Source of the DNA: Shewanella halotolerans
GTDB lineage: Bacteria; Pseudomonadota; Gammaproteobacteria; Enterobacterales; Shewanellaceae
Assembly (NCBI RefSeq): GCF_019457535.1
Contig: NZ_CP080417.1
Location: 682,001 to 746,000 of the forward strand
Reading direction: 5' to 3'
Length of the DNA stretch: 64,000 bases
Part shown: positions 8,422-17,249 of the stretch, piece after piece
How the letters are laid out: each line of letters opens with the position of its first letter
How positions within the stretch are numbered: the first letter of the stretch is position 1
Position numbers and translations under genes: made by a program
Notes under the pieces: generated by a model
The model's database searches: none
The model's input: only the letters and a program-made list of their open reading frames with translations
What the model was told of the DNA's origin: nothing

Positions 8422-8492
8422 CAAACAAAATCAGCAGCGCCCGAAAGCGGGCCGGACGTCGCTTCGATTCGCCGCTGTTTAGAGCATTAGCA
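8416..8492 (+). other. attC-like site 4
   Basis: ACTTAAC fits RYYYAAC exactly. The right core is ATTAGCA, with A replacing the G of the crossover trinucleotide, as in site 1. CAGC/GCTG, GCG/CGC and CGAA/TTCG arms pair across the centre. It closes the four-cassette array of island A. Confidence 0.7.
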
Positions 8493-8585
8493 CATACAAA
8501 CGTTAATCTGAAGCTCACATATATAGCTCTAAAGTTCTAACTCATTTTTGTCCAAGAATGTTTTAAAGCTAGGTTGTGCAATAAC

Positions 8586-8740
8586 GTTAAATCGAAGAGA
8601 CGATAGATACTGGTGTAAACACATTTGTGACCTTCCGAGGCATGGATGCCGAGGCAGAGCTCACATGGATGTGCTCGTAGCGTGTCACAAATGTGTTTGC
8701 ACATAAGCCTGCCGCAGGCAATTTAAAACCATGAAGGTCA
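8586..8740 (-). repeat. Palindromic repeat element, copy A3 (inverted)
   Basis: Same family as A1/A2 in the opposite orientation, with its conserved CGAAGAGACG side facing the cassettes. The arms are 8613-8631 and 8684-8702 (18 of 19 pairs, GTGTAAACACATTTGTGAC type) and differ from the other copies in sequence but not in self-complementarity. The interior carries CATGGATG palindromes. It ends with GCCTGCCGCAGGC and the TGAAGGTCA segment. Confidence 0.8.
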
Positions 8741-8870
8741 ACGCTGCCATCAGCGAAGTAAAAACCTATGCAGCTAAAAGTTACAAGTTAAAAAAGCCAA
8801 TACCTTCATTCGAAGGCCTAATTACTTTTGTCCAAAAATAAGTCAGATTGCGCTAGTCGCACAATTAACG

Positions 8871-9120
8871 CTAAATCGAAGAGACGGGGGCACAAAAGGC
8901 CGTTTACTCACATCCATGTGATCACGACATTGCTGTATCCATGTCACAGCAGCATTCGTGAGTCCATTCACATCAGATGTTTCGCCAGAGCCTACAAGGT
9001 AATATTCAAGCAACATCCGCGTTTACATGTCAGTTCGGCATCCATGTCTCTCGTTCGTGAGTACGAAGTAGCACTTCACTCACCGTCTCAATGGCATATC
9101 AGCACATGACCCCCGCAGGT
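8871..9120 (-). repeat. Degenerate palindromic repeat element, copy A4
   Basis: It begins CTAAATCGAAGAGACG like the other inverted copies and contains ACATCCATGT-type palindromes, but the long stem is decayed or rearranged. It lies in tandem behind A3 and shares the preceding CTTTTGTCC segment (near 8825). Small open frames over it look spurious. Confidence 0.5.
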
Positions 9121-9304
9121 GATAAGTACACCATGACGCCATGACTCGACATTCCCAGTTGTATTCGCCCTACCGGATTAAGAAAACGTATGAAGCTGGA
9201 TGTGACTGGCTGCTGCCAGGGTTAACTCTAGTAAGGTTATTTTGCCTTGCCGGGCGTTTTAGTATAGATTCCGCGCTCGTTAATCTATTGGTATGTAAGA
9301 AAAA

Positions 9305-9958
9305 ATGAATAAAGAGGCCGTTGTCGCGGGTCAGGCGATCTACTCCAAGAGTGTGCTCGCCATCTATGATCTTTGGGTGCTGGGATTTTCCAATCACTAT
9401 CTGTGGAAGTGTCCTACCAGGCTGATCGCCGAGCAGTTTGCCGCCTTGACCTCAGCCAATCACTTAGATGTCGGTGTCGGCACGGGTTACTACCTCAAGC
9501 ATCATCTGCCGGAGCATACCCGGCGCATCGCCCTGATGGATCTCAATGAGAACAGCCTGGCATCGGCCTCGGCCGTGGTACGTCGTCTTTCCCCCGAGAT
9601 CTATTGCCGCAACGTCCTGGCGCCGCTTGAGCTAACATGCGATGGCTTCGATTCGGTCAGCGTGAACTATCTGCTGCACTGCCTGCCGGGCACCATGGCA
9701 GAGAAATGCGTGCTCTTCACCCATCTCGAATCTGTTATGAAGCCAGGCGCCGTGCTGTTTGGCAGCACAATTCTGGGCATCGGCATCACGCCCAATGCCT
9801 TCGCGGCCAGGCTGATGGCTATCTACAACAAGAAGGGGATCTTCTGTAATCAGGCTGACGATATCGACACCCTGACCCAGGCGCTAAGCGCCAGATTCGA
9901 TCGGTTCAACATCAGGCAGGTGGGCTGCGTCGCCCTGTTTAGCGCAGTGAAGCGCTAG
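9305..9958 (+). CDS. Class I SAM-dependent methyltransferase
   Basis: A 217-residue protein with the Rossmann-type SAM-binding motif LDVGVGTGYYLKHHL (around residues 54-68) and an acidic second strand ALMDLNENSL, so it is a class I methyltransferase of the small-molecule or ubiquinone-type group. The region VNYLLHCLPG corresponds to motif IV. The substrate is not evident. It stands alone just beyond island A, and the SD is weak. The high-GC coding style is like the chromosomal core, unlike the cassettes. Confidence 0.8.
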   Translation: MNKEAVVAGQAIYSKSVLAIYDLWVLGFSNHYLWKCPTRLIAEQFAALTSANHLDVGVGTGYYLKHHLPEHTRRIALMDLNENSLASASAVVRRLSPEIYCRNVLAPLELTCDGFDSVSVNYLLHCLPGTMAEKCVLFTHLESVMKPGAVLFGSTILGIGITPNAFAARLMAIYNKKGIFCNQADDIDTLTQALSARFDRFNIRQVGCVALFSAVKR

Positions 9959-9982
9959 AGATCGTTTCTTTCTTAACCCGTC

Positions 9983-10396
9983 TCAGCCTTCACTGCGGCT
10001 CAGGCGGTATCTGGGGAGGTCATCGGCAATCTTGAGCCAGTCGGGCTGATTGCCCGTGTAGATGTGATATCTGGGGGCGACCGCGTTGGCATCGTCCAGG
10101 CTGGCGATGCTCAGGGTGTAGTAATCTGGGTAGTCGGTACTGCGATAGCTGATGCTGGTACCACACTGGTCGCAAAAGCCGCGGCGAATGGTGTCTGAGG
10201 AGGCGTATTCCTTGGGCGCCCCCTGTAACCAAGTGACCTGGTCGGCCTTAAAATCCATCCAGCAGGTGGCCATAGCGCCGGTGCTCTTCTGGCACTGGCG
10301 GCAGTGGCAGTAATCGCTATCGAACGGCTGCGCCGACACCTTGTAGCGCAGCGCGCCGCACAGGCAGCCGCCTTGTAATTGCTCTACTGTTTTCAT
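9983..10396 (-). CDS. GFA/CENP-V-type zinc-binding protein
   Basis: A 137-residue protein of the glutathione-dependent formaldehyde-activating-like family. Conserved cysteines appear in order as CLCGALRY, CHCRQCQKSTG and CDQCGTSI, the zinc ligands of the GFA fold. Most members lack shown enzymatic activity, so the role is open. It is convergent with the methyltransferase. Confidence 0.85.
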   Translation of the reverse strand: MKTVEQLQGGCLCGALRYKVSAQPFDSDYCHCRQCQKSTGAMATCWMDFKADQVTWLQGAPKEYASSDTIRRGFCDQCGTSISYRSTDYPDYYTLSIASLDDANAVAPRYHIYTGNQPDWLKIADDLPRYRLSRSEG

Positions 10397-10461
10397 CTGT
10401 ATTGCCGCCTAACTTTAGAGTTCATCCTTAAGATCGATACCTTAACATTAACTGTGAGTCT

Positions 10462-10860
10462 TTAGTTTCGTGGATAGATCTCAAGAATAGGAAACTTGTG
10501 TTCACCAAAAGCTAAGGTAATCGAGAGAATCTCATTGGCGGAAAATCTTGTTTTAAAGATGTGAGGCGTCAGTCTCTCACCATTAGCAAACAGTGCCATG
10601 AGTTGGTTCTGGTTTAACGTACGTTGGCCGGATGCTAAGTTTTCAACGGTTACTACCGCCCAGCGCTCTCCTGCTTCATTACTCATCAGCACGCTATTGA
10701 GCACCTTAAAATCACTGATATCAGGTTGAATGTTATTTTCGTTGGGAAATGAGGATTGGAAGCTACCGGAGACGCTGCGATCGACGGTTAACACATCGTC
10801 TACCGCTATTGCCATGCCTGAACTTAACAGGCCGATTGCGAGCATAATAAATTTCAACAT
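10462..10860 (-). CDS. Small secreted hypothetical protein
   Basis: A 132-residue product starting with a signal peptide (MLKFIMLAIGLLSSGMAIA), with AAGGA correctly spaced before the ATG. The mature part is mainly beta-like, with no cysteine cluster or catalytic motif that I recognise. It is likely periplasmic. Its neighbours on both sides have their own start signals, giving no operon clue. Confidence 0.6.
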   Translation of the reverse strand: MLKFIMLAIGLLSSGMAIAVDDVLTVDRSVSGSFQSSFPNENNIQPDISDFKVLNSVLMSNEAGERWAVVTVENLASGQRTLNQNQLMALFANGERLTPHIFKTRFSANEILSITLAFGEHKFPILEIYPRN

Positions 10861-10981
10861 AGTGTCCTTACTTATTTTCCATGGTGTCCTTATTTAATCT
10901 GCATATTGTTTTATGCTACTTCGAGATTGAAATCAACCGTGATAGGGGCGCAGATATTTCTGGCCCCAGATGACTCTTCAA

Positions 10982-12451
10982 CTAGTGATTCGCAGGTGCG
11001 CTCTGGCTAGGACGGCGACGTCTGCGACGGCGAGCGGGGGCGTTACCGTCCCTGTGCTCCTGTTTGCCTTGGTTTTGCGCTTGTTGACCTTCGCTCGCAG
11101 GCTTGCTAGTACCAGTACTTGCGCCTGTTCGGCGACGGCCCTGACCCTCTTTGTTGCCCTGAGCTTGATCGCCGCGGCGAGGCTGTCCAGCCTTGTCTGA
11201 ACCCTGGCCGTTGCTTGAGCGATTGCTGCTGCGTTGGCTGTTGCTTTTAGGCTTAGGATTACGTGGTCCCTTGTGCTGACCATGGCGCTTAGGCGTCAGG
11301 TTGGTCTCGGGCAGGGTGTGTGTCGGCTCGAAGCCTTCTACTTCGGCACGCGGCAGCAGCTTGCCGATCAGGCGCTCGATATCTGCCAGCAGCTTGGCCT
11401 CTTCGTCGCTCACCAGGGAGACAGCTTTGCCATCGGCGCCAGCACGACCGGTACGGCCGATGCGGTGCACATAATCTTCGGGCACGTTTGGCAGGTCGAA
11501 GTTGACCACTTGAGGCAGCTGGTCGATATCCAGGCCGCGGGCGGCGATGTCGGTGGCTACGAGCACGCGGATGTCGCCCGACTTAAAGTTAGCCAGCGCC
11601 TTAGTGCGGGCGCCCTGGCTCTTGTTGCCGTGGATTGCCGCTGCGGTGATCCCTTTGCCGTCCAGGGTCTTGGCCAGACGATTGGCGCCATGTTTGGTAC
11701 GGCTAAATACCAACACCTGCTGCCAGTTATTCTGTTTGATGAGGGCGATAAGGGCCGCCGACTTCTTACTCTTATCCACGGGGCAGATAAGCTGCTGTAC
11801 GGTATTGGCCGTGGTGTTACGTGGCGTAACCGAGATCTCCACCGGATTGTTCACCAGCCCCTTGGCCAGGGTGCGGATCTCATCGGAGAAGGTGGCGGAA
11901 AACATCAGGTTCTGCCGCTTGGGTGGTAAGATGGCGAGGATCTTCTTGATGTCGTGAATAAAGCCCATGTCCAGCATGCGGTCGGCCTCATCCAGCACCA
12001 GTGTCTCCAGCTGAGAGAAGCTCACGGCATCTTGCTGATAGAGATCCAACAGACGGCCCGGTGTGGCCACCAAGATATCGACGCCGCGCTTAAGTTGACT
12101 GATCTGTGGGCTGATGCCGACACCGCCGAACACCACGGCGCTGCGAAGCGGCAGATGTTGACCATAGGTGGTGACGCTTTCGGCGATCTGGGCCGCCAGT
12201 TCGCGGGTTGGCGTCAAGACCAGAGCGCGCACCTGTTTGCTGCGGGCGCGAGGACCTCCACTGAGTAGTTCCAGTAGCGGCAGGGTAAAGCCGGCTGTCT
12301 TGCCCGTCCCTGTCTGCGCCGCCGCCATCACATCTTTACCCGACAATACTGCTGGGATAGCCTGGGCCTGGATGGGCGAGGGGGTTTGATAACCTTTGTC
12401 GGCTACAGCTTTGAGTATGGGGGCGGATAACCCCAGGGAGGTAAAACTCAT
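10982..12451 (-). CDS. rhlE: ATP-dependent RNA helicase RhlE
   Basis: A 489-residue DEAD-box helicase with the full motif set: Q motif (GYQTPSPIQAQ), AQTGTGKT, PTRELA, DEADRM, SATFSD, and HRIGRTGRAG near residue 340. The C-terminal ~110 residues are a basic, low-complexity tail rich in Arg, Gln, Ser and Asn, ending in a run of arginines, typical of RhlE and likely to bind RNA nonspecifically. RhlE proteins act in ribosome assembly and RNA turnover, especially in the cold. Confidence 0.93.
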   Translation of the reverse strand: MSFTSLGLSAPILKAVADKGYQTPSPIQAQAIPAVLSGKDVMAAAQTGTGKTAGFTLPLLELLSGGPRARSKQVRALVLTPTRELAAQIAESVTTYGQHLPLRSAVVFGGVGISPQISQLKRGVDILVATPGRLLDLYQQDAVSFSQLETLVLDEADRMLDMGFIHDIKKILAILPPKRQNLMFSATFSDEIRTLAKGLVNNPVEISVTPRNTTANTVQQLICPVDKSKKSAALIALIKQNNWQQVLVFSRTKHGANRLAKTLDGKGITAAAIHGNKSQGARTKALANFKSGDIRVLVATDIAARGLDIDQLPQVVNFDLPNVPEDYVHRIGRTGRAGADGKAVSLVSDEEAKLLADIERLIGKLLPRAEVEGFEPTHTLPETNLTPKRHGQHKGPRNPKPKSNSQRSSNRSSNGQGSDKAGQPRRGDQAQGNKEGQGRRRTGASTGTSKPASEGQQAQNQGKQEHRDGNAPARRRRRRRPSQSAPANH

Positions 12452-12723
12452 AGATGGATCTCTTGGGCGACGGGGCCGGATAATTGGAAGCCAGCGTGCT
12501 GGCGGGCGTGCAGCTTACATTAAGCGATAGCAAAGTGCTATCGAATTCGCCAGTTTTGCCTGGTTGAAGGGAGCAACTTTTTCGTATTTTGTGCGCGCTA
12601 ATGATTGAGTTTTATCCAGAGGAGACTACAATAGCCGCCTTTCTGACGACAGTGGTATATTAGACCGCTGTTTCCCTCAATGAGCGCCACGTTTGCACTC
12701 GAAGATCGAATTAGGAAATTAAC

Positions 12724-13059
12724 ATGACACAACAAAAGAAATACGGTCTTCGCGTGAGCGAAGCCGAAGGTAGCTGGACTGCCGAAGTCACCCGTCGCAT
12801 GACGGCACGCAAGACAGTAGTGACTAAGGCGCAAACTGGCTTTGCCAGCGAAGCCGAGGCCACCGCTTGGGGCGAAGAGACCCTCAAGGGCATAGTCGAT
12901 AACCTGATGCTGCGTAACGAGCGTCGTGCCAAGCAGCGTGTCGAGCGTAACGAAGCCGCTGCCGCCAAAGAAGCCGCCGCCGAGAAATGGCGCGCCGAGC
13001 GTGACGCCGCTGGCGACAGCGATCTGGATGACGACTTCTTCGATGAAGACGACGAGTAA
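12724..13059 (+). CDS. DUF3622 family protein
   Basis: A 111-residue soluble protein beginning MTQQKKYGLRVSEAEGSWTA, followed by a conserved stretch with EAEATAWGEETL, then an Ala/Glu/Arg-rich helix and a strongly acidic tail (DLDDDFFDEDDE). This matches the DUF3622 proteins of marine gammaproteobacteria. The SD AGGAAA is well placed. A strong terminator follows. Function unknown. Confidence 0.75.
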   Translation: MTQQKKYGLRVSEAEGSWTAEVTRRMTARKTVVTKAQTGFASEAEATAWGEETLKGIVDNLMLRNERRAKQRVERNEAAAAKEAAAEKWRAERDAAGDSDLDDDFFDEDDE

Positions 13060-13095
13060 CGGGACGAAGACGAGTCGTCGCCAGGCAAGATAAAA

Positions 13096-13122
13096 AAAAG
13101 CCCAGCAGATGCTGGGCTTTTT
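13096..13122. terminator. Terminator between the DUF3622 gene and psrC
   Basis: GCCCAGC-AGAT-GCTGGGC flanked by A8 on the left and T5 on the right, so it can terminate transcription from both convergent genes. Confidence 0.9.
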
Positions 13123-13140
13123 GCGTTTGTGGAGATGAGA

Positions 13141-14082
13141 TTAACTGATATAGCTTTGACCTGCGTAGATCACGAAGTGTCTCAGGGCCAGCACGCCGGT
13201 GAGGCTGCAGCAGGCCACGGCTATCATCACGCCCTTGCTGTGACGTGTCTGCGACGGCATCAACATGGTGAGCAGCGGGATGGCAAAGCCGATACCGACC
13301 ACGCCGACCCAGAACACGCTGGCCCAGACACCTGTGGTGAGTGACGCCAGCGCCGCCGCAGCTGCTCCACCCTTGAAGTAGAGGGCGCAGAACAGCATGA
13401 ACAGGAACATGATCTCGCTCAGCATCACGGGCAGTTCCAGGCCATGCATCTTGCTCAGGTTGGTATCATGGCTGTGGGTGTTAAACATCAGCAGCGCGCC
13501 GATAGCGTTAGCCGCCGCGCCGGCTGACAGGCCAGACACCAGGAAGAGCGCCGGCAGTACCGCAGTGTTCAGCAGCGGGTAGGCGTTCATCGCCGAGATT
13601 AGGAAGCCGGTATAGGCGCCCACACCTATGGCTAGCACAAACAGCACTACCTCAATCGCCTTGCGCATCGGCATTAGTGCTTCTGCCACAGGTACCAGGA
13701 AGTCCAGCTTCCGCTTGGTCAGCTCATCCCTTAGCACGATCAGTGAGTAGGCGATGCCGATTGGCGAGTAGAGCAGTAGCGCCAGCACACCGATAGACAT
13801 GACAGAGCTGAAGTTGTAGTTGACCAAGATCAGCCAGAACTCAAATGGCTTGGTCAGGTCAAACACCAGACAGGCCAGGCCCAAGGTGATGGCCAGCGGA
13901 CTGATGATGGCTGCGGCTTTTAAAATCGCGCTCTCTATCGCCTTCTCTTTGCTGTACCAACGCAGACCTATGCCTATCAGGATGGAGCCCGCCGAGAGGC
14001 CCGCCATAAACAGGTAGACTGCGATAACCCAGTTCCAGGTGACTGGATCATATTGCGCCATATCGCCCCAGGTATTGTTCAT
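13141..14082 (-). CDS. psrC: Polysulfide/thiosulfate reductase membrane subunit (NrfD family)
   Basis: A 313-residue integral membrane protein with about eight transmembrane helices, of the NrfD/PsrC family that takes electrons from menaquinol and anchors the catalytic subunits. Its start overlaps the psrB stop by four bases (ATGA), indicating translational coupling. With psrB and psrA it forms the third subunit of a periplasmic molybdenum reductase. Members of this family are named PsrC or PhsC; sequence reading alone cannot decide whether polysulfide or thiosulfate is the main substrate. Confidence 0.88.
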   Translation of the reverse strand: MNNTWGDMAQYDPVTWNWVIAVYLFMAGLSAGSILIGIGLRWYSKEKAIESAILKAAAIISPLAITLGLACLVFDLTKPFEFWLILVNYNFSSVMSIGVLALLLYSPIGIAYSLIVLRDELTKRKLDFLVPVAEALMPMRKAIEVVLFVLAIGVGAYTGFLISAMNAYPLLNTAVLPALFLVSGLSAGAAANAIGALLMFNTHSHDTNLSKMHGLELPVMLSEIMFLFMLFCALYFKGGAAAAALASLTTGVWASVFWVGVVGIGFAIPLLTMLMPSQTRHSKGVMIAVACCSLTGVLALRHFVIYAGQSYIS

Positions 14083-14651
14083 GACTGTATCCCCCCACGT
14101 TTCGTTGGAATGCGATAGACCCTAGGCTTGGTCCCCAGATGGGTCTTCTCCTGATAGGTCGCTTTGGTGTTGATGAGTTTGGCTACCTCGCTGCTCGGGT
14201 CGTTGGCGTCGCCAAAGGTCAGTGCATCTGTGGGACACACGGTGACACAGGCGGGCAGTTCGCCGCGGGCCAGGCGGGTGTCCTTACAGAAGTTACACTT
14301 GTCGGCCGCCTTGGTTTCAGGGTTGATGAAACGCACCTTGTAGGGGCAGGCCGCCACACAGTACATACAGCCGACGCACTTATCTTCCTTGATGGAGACC
14401 AGGCCATCGTCGCCCACATAGGCCGCACCAGTCGGGCAGACGGTGACACAGGGGGCGTTCTCACACTGCTGGCAGGAGACGCGGTTATATTTAAAGTGCA
14501 GATGCGGCGCATCGCCAAAGGGGCCTTCTACGCGCACTTGCAAGCGGGTGACTCCCTCGGGGACGCCGTTTTCGCTGCGACAGGCGACGCTGCAGGCCTG
14601 ACAGCCGATGCAGCGATTCTCGTCGTGCACCATTACATATCTTTTACTCAT
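14079..14651 (-). CDS. psrB: Polysulfide/thiosulfate reductase iron-sulfur subunit
   Basis: A 190-residue ferredoxin-type subunit with cysteine sets for four 4Fe-4S clusters: CIGCQACSVAC, CENAPCVTVC (preceded by CQQC), CVGCMYCVAAC, and CNFCKDTR with CVTVC. It relays electrons from PsrC to the molybdopterin subunit. The start is supported by TAGGAG 7 nt upstream. It lies 12 nt downstream of psrA in the same operon. No signal peptide, consistent with export by partnership with the Tat-bearing PsrA. Confidence 0.92.
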   Translation of the reverse strand: MSKRYVMVHDENRCIGCQACSVACRSENGVPEGVTRLQVRVEGPFGDAPHLHFKYNRVSCQQCENAPCVTVCPTGAAYVGDDGLVSIKEDKCVGCMYCVAACPYKVRFINPETKAADKCNFCKDTRLARGELPACVTVCPTDALTFGDANDPSSEVAKLINTKATYQEKTHLGTKPRVYRIPTKRGGIQS

Positions 14652-14663
14652 ACTGGACTCCTA

Positions 14664-16946
14664 TTAGATCTTGGCTAGCGTGATGCCAGTAGTGTGGATA
14701 TTCATGCCGCACACGGCCGCGGTTTTGTTGGGTAGCAGGTTGCCGCAGTGAACCCCCTTGCCGGTCGCCCTAGCGAGCTCTTTGTTTTTAGAGCCAAAGC
14801 CCATGTAGGCGAACACGGTATCCTGACGAATACCCGGCGTGACCAGGGCCGTACCCTCTTCGCTGCCGACACTGCTGGTGAGGCGGATTCGATCGCCGCT
14901 GGAAATGCCTAAGCGTCCTGCTGTGATTGGGTGGATCCACACGCCGTTGTCAGACATCAGGTTGGCCAGCATGGGCACGTTGTGGGTGGCACCATTGGTG
15001 TGCACAGCTACCTTGCCCTGGATGAAATAGAGCTCGTTGTCCTGTTTGAGTTTGACCTCGCGGTACTTGATCACCCCGCGACCGGCGGCCATCTTCTCGA
15101 CCTTGTCTGAGCTGAGTTCAATCTTGCCGCTCGGGGTCTTGAAGCTCATGGCGCTGGCGTAGGTGCCATCTTCATCTGTGGGCTTGGCATTGGGGTATTG
15201 CTTGATGAATGCCGCTACCATGGCGGGTTCGCGCAGCATCAGCGGTTTGCCGTAGCTGACATAGCCCTTCTGTTTGATCTCGTTGAAGCGGGCCATGTCG
15301 CGGTCCAGCTGCAGCAGTTGCAGGCTTTCCATGTTCTCCCAGGGGAAGTATTGCCCCAGGCCCATCTCGTGGCCTAATTCTTTAAAGATCTGCCAGCTTG
15401 GCTTAGTGTCGCCTATGGTCTCGACCACACGTTGGCGCACATAGTAGGCAGGGCTCTTGCCTGACTTGTCGGCGATCTCTTCGTCCCGCTCCAGATAGGT
15501 GGACTCAGGTAAGATGATGTCGGCGTAGGCGGCGGTCTCGCTGATGTAGACGTCGCAGCTGACCACAAACTCCAGTTTCTTCAGGGTCTCAACCACCAGG
15601 GCTCTGTCTGTCATGGTCTGCATAGGGTTGGTGCGGCTCATCACCCAGGCCCTGAGCTGATAGGGCTGGGCCTTGAGGGTGGCATCCAGAATAGTCTGAT
15701 AGATACCGCCCGATGACCACATCATGGCGTACTGCTCATCCACCTGATCGATACGCTTGGCCGCAGGCTTAGGCATGCCCTCGACGCCTGGCTTACCCAG
15801 GCCGGGGGCGACCTTGTCGCCGGCAAACTTGTTATAGGTCTTGGCCTTCTTACCCAGGTAGAGGCCGCCCTTACGCTCAATGTTGCCGATCAACACGTTG
15901 GCGGCAAACAGGGCGCGGCGCATCTCGAACTCTTCTGGGGTAAAGGTGGCGCGGTGACCGAAGTCCACCACGGCGTGAGGCGCCTTGGCGGCAAACTCGT
16001 GGGCGATGCGGCGAATATCCTTGGCGGGTACGTCGCTGATCCCCTCGGCCCACTCAGGGGTATAGGCTTTGACCTCCTTGGCGAAGGCATCGAAACCTTC
16101 CACGTGGCGCTCGATGAAGGCCTGGTCGTAGAGGTTGTCGTAGATCAGCACATGACACAGGGCCAGCGCGACGGTGACATCGGTACCCGGACGTATGGCA
16201 AACCACTCGTCGGCCTTGTCGGCCACAATTGAGAAGCGCGGCTCGAACACCACCAACTTGGCCCCCTTGCTCATCTGCGCCTTCATCAGGCCGCGGGTTT
16301 CGGACATGTTGATCCCTTCATAGAGATTGTGGCCGAAGTTGATGATGTACTTGGAGTTGCTTAGGTCGCGCTTCACCTTAGTGCCAAACATTGCCTTGGC
16401 GGCGATCACATAGCCACCGGGGCAGGTGGAGGCGTGGGTGAAGGTGTTGGGCGAGCCGAAGGCCTTGCCCAGGTGGAACAGGTGTCCCGACAATGAGCCG
16501 GACTTGGAGGAGAAGGCAACGGCCTCTGGGCCATGTTGCTGCTTGATGTCGTTAAGCTTGTGGGCGATCGTCTTGTAGGCCTCTTGCCAGCTGATCTCTT
16601 CCCACTTGCCTTCGCCGCGCTCGCCCACCCGGCGTAGCGGTTTCACGATACGCTGTGGATCGTACAGCAGGCTGTGACCGGCGCCGCCACGGGCGCACAC
16701 TTTGCCGCCGAAGGATTTTGCGGCGCTGTTGCCCTGGATAAACACATTCTTGCCATCGACGACCCGCGCCGAGATGGGGCAACGCGTCGAACACATTTCA
16801 CAGATGCTGGCGACTTCCTTGCCCATACCCTGTAGGGGTTTCTGTTCCAGCGCTGCCAGCGAACCGGGTAATAATGTTGCCAGCGCACAGCTTGCTCCCC
16901 CTGCACCGGCACCCTTAATAAACGTTCGTCTATCAAGCTCTATCAT
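14664..16946 (-). CDS. psrA: Polysulfide/thiosulfate reductase molybdopterin subunit
   Basis: A 760-residue catalytic subunit. The N-terminus carries the Tat motif RRTFIKG and a hydrophobic segment, followed by CEMCSTRC with a distal cysteine (KVCARGG) for one 4Fe-4S cluster. The sequence ASTCPGGY supplies the cysteine expected to ligate molybdenum. I start at ATG 16946 because AGGAGG sits 5 nt before it, whereas the in-frame ATG 15 nt earlier has no SD and its first codons are the SD itself. In Shewanella the equivalent operon reduces thiosulfate, polysulfide or elemental sulfur in anaerobic respiration. Confidence 0.92.
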   Translation of the reverse strand: MIELDRRTFIKGAGAGGASCALATLLPGSLAALEQKPLQGMGKEVASICEMCSTRCPISARVVDGKNVFIQGNSAAKSFGGKVCARGGAGHSLLYDPQRIVKPLRRVGERGEGKWEEISWQEAYKTIAHKLNDIKQQHGPEAVAFSSKSGSLSGHLFHLGKAFGSPNTFTHASTCPGGYVIAAKAMFGTKVKRDLSNSKYIINFGHNLYEGINMSETRGLMKAQMSKGAKLVVFEPRFSIVADKADEWFAIRPGTDVTVALALCHVLIYDNLYDQAFIERHVEGFDAFAKEVKAYTPEWAEGISDVPAKDIRRIAHEFAAKAPHAVVDFGHRATFTPEEFEMRRALFAANVLIGNIERKGGLYLGKKAKTYNKFAGDKVAPGLGKPGVEGMPKPAAKRIDQVDEQYAMMWSSGGIYQTILDATLKAQPYQLRAWVMSRTNPMQTMTDRALVVETLKKLEFVVSCDVYISETAAYADIILPESTYLERDEEIADKSGKSPAYYVRQRVVETIGDTKPSWQIFKELGHEMGLGQYFPWENMESLQLLQLDRDMARFNEIKQKGYVSYGKPLMLREPAMVAAFIKQYPNAKPTDEDGTYASAMSFKTPSGKIELSSDKVEKMAAGRGVIKYREVKLKQDNELYFIQGKVAVHTNGATHNVPMLANLMSDNGVWIHPITAGRLGISSGDRIRLTSSVGSEEGTALVTPGIRQDTVFAYMGFGSKNKELARATGKGVHCGNLLPNKTAAVCGMNIHTTGITLAKI

Positions 16947-16956
16947 GGTTTCCTCC

Positions 16957-16978
16957 TTCATCTGCCTGGGCAGATGAA
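16957..16978 (-). promoter_or_regulatory. 5'-UTR hairpin abutting the psrA ribosome-binding site
   Basis: A perfect 10-bp inverted repeat, TTCATCTGCC and GGCAGATGAA, with a two-base loop. In the mRNA its 3' arm ends directly before GGAGGAAACC-AUG. It could stabilise the transcript or influence ribosome access. No T run follows, so it is not a terminator. Confidence 0.6.
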
Positions 16979-17058
16979 ATCACACACTGTTATTGGTTTT
17001 TGTTCCCTCCCGCAGGAGGTCTGAGTCCATTGTTATCCCGTACAAAATTAAGGGGTAT

Positions 17059-17072
17059 TGTGGTAAACCACA
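17059..17072. promoter_or_regulatory. Palindrome upstream of psrA, possible regulator site
   Basis: TGTGGTAAACCACA is a perfect inverted repeat with a two-base centre, about 115 bp before the psrA start. It is the best candidate binding site for the divergently located response regulator. No direct evidence. Confidence 0.35.
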
Positions 17073-17126
17073 TAGGCGGGGGGCGCGTGATCTGGCGCAG
17101 CGATTTTTAGCCAGAATGTGAAAAAA

Positions 17127-17145
17127 GTGTGACCTTTATTCACAC
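17127..17145. promoter_or_regulatory. CRP-like inverted repeat upstream of psrA
   Basis: GTGTGA-N7-TCACAC. The half-sites match CRP but the spacer is 7 rather than 6 nt, so assignment to CRP is doubtful. It lies about 180 bp before psrA, between that gene and the regulator gene. The rest of the 303-bp gap shows nothing else recognisable. Confidence 0.3.
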
Positions 17146-17249
17146 AGGACTTTGTGAATCGAGCGTAATAAGAAAGGCTTACGACTGGGGCTAAGGGCTG
17201 GGGCTAAGGAAACAAGGGGAATAGAAAACTCGGACGCTACTTATGCGTC

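Noticed and set aside
8828..9109. 93-residue open frame
   Set aside because: Covers degenerate repeat copy A4; composition is that of the palindromes and there is no start signal.
12168..12389. Open frames antisense to rhlE (for example 73 residues)
   Set aside because: Shadow frames of the GC-rich helicase gene without their own start signals.
17127..17145. Canonical CRP site upstream of psrA
   Set aside because: Half-sites fit but the spacing is 7 nt instead of 6, so I list it only as a doubtful inverted repeat.
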